Shown piece after piece: positions 57,201 to 64,000 of a stretch of 64,000 bases of DNA. A model generated the notes under the pieces. The model was not told the origin of the DNA. It was given only the letters and a program-made list of their open reading frames with translations, and did not search any database. Each line of letters starts with the position of its first letter. Position 1 is the first letter of the stretch. Made by a program: the position numbers and the translations under genes. The DNA is from Lotus japonicus (lineage: Eukaryota > Streptophyta > Magnoliopsida > Fabales > Fabaceae): positions 28,066,369-28,130,368 of the forward strand of contig NC_080044.1 in assembly GCF_012489685.1 (NCBI RefSeq), given 5' to 3'.

Positions 57201-57513
57201 GGTCGTGGGCGGTGGAGTAGAGGTGTGAGAAGCAGCTTTGCTTCTCCTTTATGGATTATGTTTAAGTCTCCCTTACTATATGAGAACTCTGTTATTAAAG
57301 CCCGAACCTTACTTATGGTGTTGTAAACTATTATGAGAGTATATCGGGAAACAGGTTATTTAAATAAAGTTATGATATGTTTCCAACCTTTTAGCCGAAG
57401 TGTTTAGTTGTTTTTCAGAAAAAATTCCCTTGGTTTTTAGGGATTACATAATAGTCCTTAGACTTTGTTAGGTTACTAATGTGACTCCTCAGTTGAGAAA
57501 TTGAGGCGTTACA
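54249..57513 (+). repeat. Solo LTR of a Tekay-like gypsy element, 3.27 kb
   Basis: Starts TGTAAGACCCAGG, ends GAGGCGTTACA, with a perfect 5-bp duplication CGTAG on both sides (54244-54248, 57514-57518). The first bases equal those of the Tekay-type LTRs in this window. A TATAAAT box is at 54954-54960. It contains a 57-bp minisatellite. It has no coding domain; frames inside are incidental. Confidence 0.92.
56568..56848. repeat. 57-bp minisatellite, about five units, in the solo LTR
   Basis: Units starting AAGTGGCRTYCAGTGGTT at 56568, 56625, 56682, 56739 and 56796 (the last shorter). Each contains CGTTCCACATG and TCCCGTCTT. Because 57 is a multiple of 3, several frames stay open on the minus strand and simulate repeat proteins. 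Confidence 0.92.
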
Positions 57514-57629
57514 CGTAGCGTCCTCTGCTACTTTCCTTCTTCTTTGAAGTAGATTCTCAAACTCGAGGTTCTCGCGGCTGGGTCACTCTGGTGCCCCGGC
57601 CAGGATGAGAACGATTTGCCCCTTATCGA

Positions 57630-59181
57630 GTGGGCCCGGAATCTTATTTGGCTCGCCGGTATTTCAAGGTCATCATCAACCCCGCTTACCCCTCATCATT
57701 TACACAGAAGGACGGGAAAGCTCTTTTCCCTCTTTACTGGACGCTATCCCCCAGATCCTTATCCGGCTTCTCAAAAATATCTTTTTCCTCCAGAGAAAGC
57801 TTCGCCGTTGAGGTCTTATCTCGACTTCCACTTTTTAGTTGTATTGAATTGCTTGATGTCCCCCCAGGATCCAAATTGCTTCCCCGACTAGGTCCTTTTT
57901 CTTACTCCTTTGTCGCACCCCTCTTTTTATATGTCATTCATCTCTAACGACTGCTCTCTCTTTTTCTTTTCAAGAAAAATGAATTTCTCTTCCGACGAAT
58001 TGCTGAAGGCTTTCCTTTCCGGGGGCATTAAAACTCCTCCCTCCGCTCATACTGGAGAGAAGAGACAAAGCTCGCCGTCGGACGACGATGTTTCCAAGAA
58101 GAAAAAATTGGACGAGCTGAAACCACCTTTCGTTTCTTCAACTGTCCCTGGCGAGGAGGGCACTGCCTCTGGCTCTCCCGCCCCGATTGGTGCGGGTGAT
58201 CCTTCTAAATCTATTCCCCAGGGCAAGGCGAGCATTGCCCAGGTTGAGGGCCTTTCTCGCCCCCCAGTGTCACCGACAGCCCAGTCCTCGCCAACTGTCG
58301 TTCATCTCTCAACTTTTGCCTCTGACTTGCCAACTCCTGCTTCTCCCAAGGCTGTTGGCGGGGAAAAAGACCCCCCTCTGAATCGTCCACAGAACCCCTC
58401 TGCCGAATCAAGCTCCGATCCCTTCTCCTTCCTGCTTTCTCATCCCTTCCTCGAGAAACTGAGGGAAACGCCCAACCAGAACCCGCAAGACGTTGCTCAA
58501 GAAGCTGTGTCCAACCTCCTCCGAGCTGGCTGTCTGTTCGCCCAAGTGGCTTGGGAAGCCCGTCTCCTTACCGGGATTGCTGGACTCCGGCAGGAGGTGG
58601 AGAAACTGCGCTCAACCAACCTTCAAATCAATGAAACTTGCTCCAAGTTGTCCAAACAGTTGGCCTCGGAAACGGAGTAGACGGCGAAGATGCAGAAGAA
58701 ACTCGCTGAGGTGAAGCTTGCGAAAGCTGCGGCGGACAAGAAAGAGGAACAACTTGAAAGCCAAATTGAAGAGCTCCGCAAAACTCTTGGTACCCAGAAG
58801 GCTACCCTTACTTCTCAGAAGGGAGACCTTTTGACCAAGAATGAGGAAATCGCCAAGTTGCGCCAAGATTTAGCGGACAGGGGGAAAGCTCTTGCCGATG
58901 CTCGCTTTGATTTGGAGTCGAAACGCAAACTCTTGGCCGAAAAAGACGCTCAGGCCCTCGCCCTAGATGAGAAGATAAGGGGCGAAGCTGCTCACGCGCT
59001 GGCCAATGAGCGTATCCGTGGCTTCCCGATCGCCAAGGCTCAAGTCAAAGATCTCCATCCCAACATCAACCTTGGTCCCTTAGGAGTTTTTAAGAAGATT
59101 ACACCCGCCGGGCTGGAGGGTGTCGAGGATCCACCGGGAGTCGCTAATGTTGACCTTGGAGACGTTGTGGAGCAAAAATAA
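57630..59181 (+). pseudogene. Tat/Retand antisense ORF (putative gypsy-type transposon protein), coiled coil
   Basis: A first segment (57630-57895) reads ...RRYFKVIINPAYPSSF...ALFPLYW...VEVLSRLPLFSCIELLDV, the pattern of the plant 'putative gypsy type transposon' family (PF04195). After a likely intron (GT near 57891, TTTTCTTTTCAAG at 57962-57974) a second part starts at MNFSSDELLKAFLSGG (57979). It continues with Pro/Ser-rich sequence, then a long coiled coil (RQEVEKLRSTNLQI..., KAAADKKEEQLESQIEELRK). TAG at 58678-58680 interrupts the coiled coil in frame. The natural end is VDLGDVVEQK. In Retand-type elements such a gene lies antisense between pol and the 3' LTR, as here relative to the integrase at 59912-60292. 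Its function is unknown. Confidence 0.72.
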
Positions 59182-59911
59182 AGAGACAGATAAAACAATG
59201 TTTACTTCTTATTTTAATATTGGATTATTGTAATGTTAGTACTCTTTTGCTTTACTCGTCATGTTTTTAGTTTAAGCCAGCTATTTTAGTTTTCACTATA
59301 TTATTTTTCTCACATATTTTAGCGCTTTTCGATTTCCTCTCTCACATCCTCCATCGTTTCTTTATTTCTGAATTACGTCTGACGACATTGATGGTGTGCT
59401 GGGTTCAACTAGGACTCGTCGCTCAGTTTTTGAACCGAGGCTTTCATTCACACACATATTTCCCGTAAGAGGGCCAGCCCTATTAGGCGGGGACTTACAA
59501 TTGCTCAGTGCCCAATGGCCATATGGGTTTACCCGATACTTTCGAGCGTAATTGAAAAATGCTCGCCCATATTTCGGGGAGATTACTGGGATAAGAAGCT
59601 TATCCGCACACATCGCCGACGAGTGACGGAGAGCTGCGTCGGCTTTTCCGGAGCAATCCCCAGACATCAAGGTCGTGTTGGGATTGCCACCTTCAGGGAA
59701 TTTTTCCCACCAAGCTCTAACCGCAATTCAGTGTGATTGAAATTACTGGATACAATTTTTGTATTTTCAATCAGGCGTGATAGCCAACAAACTCCCGAGA
59801 TGGAGAACAAGAACTTGTCTTTGTTTTTACCATTTTTGGGCGCTTTTGGCCAATAACTTCCTGGGATAAGTACAAAAGTATGTTTCTTCATTTCGCTTTT
59901 AACTCCGCAGC
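59182..59911. other. Spacer of the Tat/Retand remnant
   Basis: Between the antisense ORF and the integrase tail. Short frames on both strands without domains. AATAAAGAG just after 59181 might serve as a poly(A) signal of the antisense gene. Confidence 0.4.
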
Positions 59912-60292
59912 CTACGTGAGGCGCCCTGCCCATCTCCGTTTCCCATCCAAGCTTTCCAGGTGATATGCTCCTCTTCCCAAAGCTTTTAAGATCCTGTAGG
60001 GCCCTTCCCAGATTGGGCTCAGTTTATTTCCGGTGACTCCTGTTCGCTTTTTAAGCACCAAATCCCCTACCTGCATCTCCATTGGTTTTACCTTTGTGTC
60101 ATACTTGGCCGCATCTTGCTGCTTCATCGCGGCCTCCCTGAGGCGGGCCTCATTGTGTGTCTCCGACAGCAAGTCTAGTTCTACTGCCATGTTTGAAGAA
60201 TTTGCCCTCGAACTTCGGGGCCGTCCGCCACGAACTGTTGTCTATCTTTGTAGGGAGGCGGCCGCCCCGTAAGTCATTCTGAACGAAGTTTC
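59912..60292 (-). pseudogene. Tat/Retand integrase C-terminus
   Basis: The minus strand reads GETSFRMTYGAAA (from about 60292), then a TAG and frame changes, then MAVELDLLSETHNEARLREA, the VGDLVLKKRTGVTGNKLSPI block and WEGPYRILKALGRGAYHLES. These are the last conserved blocks of Tat-lineage integrases. It ends in TAG at 59912-59914. The catalytic core should lie further right but is missing; a different element's LTR begins at 60398. Confidence 0.85.
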
Positions 60293-60397
60293 CCCTGTAG
60301 TTGAGTGCTGAGTTCTCAAGGTAGGCGGCCTCTCGTTCTACTAAACGACCTTAACCATATCGATTTTTCAGTTAACTAAATTAATTGTGTGGGGTTC

Positions 60398-62462
60398 TGT
60401 AAGACCTGAATTTACAGAACAAGTTAGTTTCTGACTCACGCGTAGAATCAGTGTAAGCGTGACAGAAGTTTGATGTTTGAGAAAGATTAATGAAGAAGAA
60501 AGTTCAGGAATTGCTTGAGGAATGTTGCGTAGTCGTTTTTGGAGTTAGTACGAGTCGTCTGCACACTTGCCTTATGGCGAGCGTGTCCAGGATAGGCTAA
60601 TTTCGCTTTAGAGCAACGTATTAAGTGAGATTTATAATCCTTGGAAAATTTAAAAATTCTCTTTATTTTTCCTTCGACCAGCGTTTCATTTCGGAACCCT
60701 GGACTGTACACACGATAGTATTCACTTTTCGGATGTTCGACGACACTAATTTCTTTGCTTCGAAACCCTAAATTCAAGCGCTGGATGAAGACTTTTTCTT
60801 TTTGGGACTTCTAACGAAGTTTCCGTCTGCATTGCCAGATTTGTTTCGACATTTCCAATCTTTCTTCAGAAGGAAGTTTTGTCGTCTGACCATCACAGCA
60901 AAAAGTAGTTTTTCGGGACAGATTAACTTACACCGCTTTTGGGATTTTAGATATCGTTTTTCCCAAATGTCTGAGATTTGTTTTGAGTTTTGGAATTCTG
61001 ACGCCAGAATCTCTCTTAGAATTCTTCGGTGAACGTGCTGCAAAAATCGGAATCGCGAAATTTTCATTTTCCCGCAATTTCACCTGCCTATAAATAGCTC
61101 AAAAGTTCAAAAATATCCCCATTTCCACCACTCAAGGCCGCGAGTTTCAAGGGGAGAGGAGGAGAAGAATTTTTCGCCAAAACTCGACCGATCTTCGTGT
61201 AGTTCGTCCCTACTTCGAGGTACCGAGGTAACTAGCTTGATTCTTACCTCTGATTACTGTTTCTACTGCGTTTCTGTAGTCGTTTCTGTGCTCACAGTTT
61301 TGAGCTTTTTGTAAAATTGTCCGTTTTCTTTGATTTCTTGGTTGGGTTATCTTCCCTACGTGCCCAAGAGTCTAAAACCTCTGTCAGTAATTGCCGATTG
61401 TGATCGAGTTGTCAAAGATCTGAAAAACTGATTCAAAACCCTTTTTGTCGCATATTTCAAAACTTTACTGTCGAAAAGTCGTAATCTGACTTCGTGCCTT
61501 TAGGATTTGTTGTCACGGATGTCGTTAGGATCATTGCTGTCAAATTTGTTTTCCGAACTGAAAACTTTGAGGTTTTGAGCTTTTATTTTGGACCAAAACG
61601 CCCCTGAACGGTCGTATTTAGATCCGATTGTCCGAAAATTGTTCCGACAGTTTCCTTGCCTTAGTTTTACCCTAAAACTACCTTGTAAACAGATTTGATC
61701 GAAGAAAAAGAGTCGGAGCTCTTTTTCTCTTATGGCCGTGAGCATGTAGTGTTGGGGGGGGGAGTTTTCGTTTTCGAAAACTTGTCTTTTCGTACCCGAT
61801 TGTCGTATACTGAAGCTTTAATGCTTTGTCTATCGTTTGTGTGTTGTATTGTGATCGAACTAATCGATTTTGTTTGGATTCTGCTTTGTTTTTCTCCGAG
61901 GTTCAGTTGACGGAACTTTGGAATATTCAGAGCATTTGTTTGAAGGAACCTTTGATTGCGAGGCTGGAACAGCTCGAGATTAGGGCAACTTACCTATTAG
62001 TTATGACTGCATGATAGGCGTCGATAAATTCGACTTATGCTTTATTTGATATTGATTATGATGATGAGCTTATGTTATGACGTCTTCCATAACTTGTGAT
62101 ATTGTGATATTGTTGGAGTGTGCGTTTTGACGCAATTTCGGAGTGGGGAACCTCTGAACTGGTAATATTTGATATTTCGGGTTGGATGAACAACCCTAGG
62201 CAAGTCCAAACGTGGGATTTGAGACTTAGCCATTTGTTGGTATTCGTTGGAGTACTTAGACTTTCCCCGGGAAACTTCTTTTGGAGGGTTTTTGGAAAAC
62301 TTAGAATGATTAGACTTTCGAAAAATAAAGACTCGGGAAACTTAGACTTTGAGAAATAAACTCATAATTTGACTAATTCGAATCGAAAAAAAAATTACCT
62401 GTTTTTCCGCGTAAAGTTTATTATTGGTTATTAAAGTGACACCCGGAAATCGGGGTGTTACA
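60398..62462 (+). repeat. 5' LTR of the second Tekay-type element
   Basis: Starts TGTAAGACCTG, ends GGGTGTTACA, three bases before the PBS. A TATAAATA box is at 61089-61096. The partner LTR is outside the window. Confidence 0.9.
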
Positions 62463-62465
62463 TTG

Positions 62466-62477
62466 TGGTATCAGAGC
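62466..62477 (+). promoter_or_regulatory. Primer binding site, initiator tRNA-Met type
   Basis: TGGTATCAGAGC, with the same TTG spacer from the LTR end as in the first Tekay-type element. 62478-62668 is leader without other features. Confidence 0.92.
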
Positions 62478-62668
62478 TTAGTCGAGTCTTTTGGGAGTCT
62501 TGGGGAATAGGTCTTTTGTGTTAGGATGTGTGACTCTGCAAAGAGTGAAAATTGATTGTCTGCAGAACGATTTTTCGTTCTAATTGATTGCATTGTTACT
62601 TAATCATATGGAGTAGTTTGATGCTATCATACGATTAGGAGTAACAGTTTTCTTGGGGCTAACAGACG

Positions 62669-64000
62669 ATGGTGAACACGAATCAGCTAGCGGAGATGAT
62701 GGCCACTATGGCCCAAGCAATGACTAACCAAGCGAATGACAATGCTTTGAGGCGTGCTGCGGAGGAAGCGCGTGAACAACACCAGCGTCAGAGGGAGGCG
62801 ACTCTGGATCAGAACAAAGATTTGAATGACTTCAGGAGACAGGATCCACCTAAGTTTTCGGGAGGTACTGACCCGGACAAAGCAGAACTTTGGATAGAAG
62901 AAATTGAGAAGATCTTTGGTGTGTTACAGACTACTGAGGGAGCCAAGGTGGGAATGGCAACCTTTCTGTTGTTGGGAGATACTGAATACTGGTGGAGAGG
63001 CGCCAGGGGGATGATGGAAGCAAATCATGTTGAGGTGAACTGGAATTCTTTTCGAACTGCTTTTCTTGAGAAGTATTTTCCAGACAGTGCTCGTGACGAA
63101 CGTGAATCACAGTTTCTGACTCTGAAACAAGGGAGCATGACTATTCCGGAGTATGCTGCTAAGTTGGAGTCTTTGGAAAAATACTTTCGATTTTTCCATG
63201 ACCAAGTTGATGAGCCCTACATGTGCAAGCGATTTGTGAGGGGATTGAGACCTGATATTGAGGACACCGTGAGACCGTTGGGGATCACGAGATTCCAGGC
63301 ATTGGTTGAGAAAGCAACAGATGTGGAGTTGATGAAGAATCGAAGATTGAACAGTGAGGTCGACACCACAAAATTTTCAGGGAAGGGGAAGGTTTCATGC
63401 GAGGAAGCCATATCAACGTCCTGCGGGGAGAAGGTTTACCCCGGGATCTTACAAGACGATGGCTGCTGCTGCTACTTCTGGAGGGTCGGGGAGCCGTACC
63501 CAACACCGTGAGGTGACTTGTTTCCGATGTGGAGGGGTCGGACATTATGCAAACAATTGCACGATGCCACCAAGATGCTACCACTGCAATAAATCTGGGC
63601 ATCTGGCTACGGATTGCAAGGCACCAAAGGCTGAGCCGTCTGTGAATGTTGTTAGTGGGAAGCGCCCAGTGGCGAAGGGAAGAGTGTATACAATGGATGG
63701 TGAAGAGGCTGAAGGAGCTGATGGATTGATCAGAGGAGAATGTGAAATTGACGGTAATCTTCTAACTGTACTCTTTGATTCTAGTGCAACTCATTCATTT
63801 GTCTCTAAGGATTGCGTATCAAGACTGCATCTGCCTATTACTACTTTGAGTTTTGATCTTATGGTAACTACACCTGCTAAGACTCTAATTGTTAATGCCG
63901 CATGCATGCACTGTTCAGTAGTATATAGAGATAGAACTTTTCATGCCAATCTAGTATGTTTACCCCTTAAGAACCTAGATGTAATCCTAGGGATGGATTG
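62669..64000 (+). pseudogene. Tekay-type Gag and protease, frameshifted, cut by the window
   Basis: Gag starts MVNTNQLAEMMATMAQAMTN and has FSGGTDPDKAELW, EYWWRGARG and MCKRFVRGLRPDIE, about 85 percent like the first element by eye. Between 63340 and 63369 the frame shifts; the correct Gag continuation is in another frame from about 63369. There it has two zinc knuckles (CFRCGGVGHYANNC, CYHCNKSGHLATDC), then the protease motif LFDSSATHSF (63771-63800) and runs open to [12 protein letters not shown] at 64000. In the protease the usual DSG is DSS (AGT at 63783-63785), which should impair cleavage. Element inactive in cis. Confidence 0.92.

Larger units (their letters stand above)
60398..64000 (+). 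mobile_element. Second Tekay-type gypsy element, 5' part
   Basis: 5' LTR (60398-62462), PBS and Gag-protease on the plus strand, running off the window. The Gag start MVNTNQLAEMMATMAQA is shared with the element at 3240-15360, but the LTR is only 2,065 bp and largely different. A Gag frameshift and a protease change show it is inactive. GGTTC (60393-60397) would be its left target duplication. Confidence 0.92.

Noticed and set aside
1..64000. A new defence, secondary-metabolite or other multi-gene system
   Set aside because: Only two host genes are present and the remaining coding sequence is recognisable retroelement or transposon material.

Overview
This is a 64 kb window of plant nuclear DNA, almost certainly from a dicot and probably a papilionoid legume. 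The lineage call rests on the style of the repeats: Tekay-type chromoviruses, a SIRE/Maximus-type Copia element, Tat/Retand remnants and many AT-rich MITEs. No species can be named from the sequence. Two host genes can be supported. One is a four-exon NPH3/BTB gene on the minus strand (26819-30191). The other is a small single-exon gene of the plant serine-rich 'CLCSPTTHAGSFRCRLHR' family on the plus strand (20293-20577). I recall that related Arabidopsis genes (At1g67900 and At1g67910) are neighbours, so this pair may be an old syntenic island.

Left block (1-18.5 kb): a nest. A Tekay-type Ty3/gypsy element (3240-15360, minus strand, TSD GTTCT, LTRs of about 3.7 kb) sits inside a Helitron-like element (2168-16462, minus). 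That element may itself lie inside a second Helitron-like element (361 to about 18551) carrying a decayed Shaker-type potassium-channel exon (18125-18334). The Tekay polyprotein is one continuous frame broken by two TAA codons.

Middle block (18.5-44.5 kb): the two host genes, surrounded by small elements. There is a TRIM-like LTR element with an LTR-internal-LTR-LTR layout (21172-22533) and a solo LTR of the same family (24259-24604, TSD AAAGT). There are also a CACTA end, a truncated Copia, a Tat protease relic, a SINE and a MULE remnant in intron 3 of the NPH3 gene, and a PIF/Harbinger-like element hosting a hAT MITE. Two MULE-like elements have target duplications, one of them nested in a third terminal-inverted-repeat element. 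A solo LTR (39938-41318, TSD CTACG) has a diverged inverted relative at 43.0-44.3 kb, and two tRNA-like segments lie at 44.35-44.50 kb.

Right block (44.5-64 kb): more nested LTR elements. A Copia gag is split by a solo LTR (45337-46601, TSD AGACG). A SIRE-type Copia (about 47.5-54.1 kb) has lost its 3' LTR and carries a frameshift, two stops and a changed reverse-transcriptase catalytic residue. A solo Tekay-like LTR (54249-57513, TSD CGTAG) contains a 57-bp minisatellite. A Tat/Retand remnant has an antisense coiled-coil ORF and an integrase tail. The last feature is the 5' part of a second Tekay-type element (from 60398), cut by the window edge.

I see no CRISPR array, rRNA gene or new multi-gene system. 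The interest lies in the element architecture: perfect target duplications, nesting order, a captured channel exon, a templated duplication in Copia pol and the position of the Retand-type antisense ORF. Coordinates come from reading the bases; family assignments rest on recognised motifs, without database searches.
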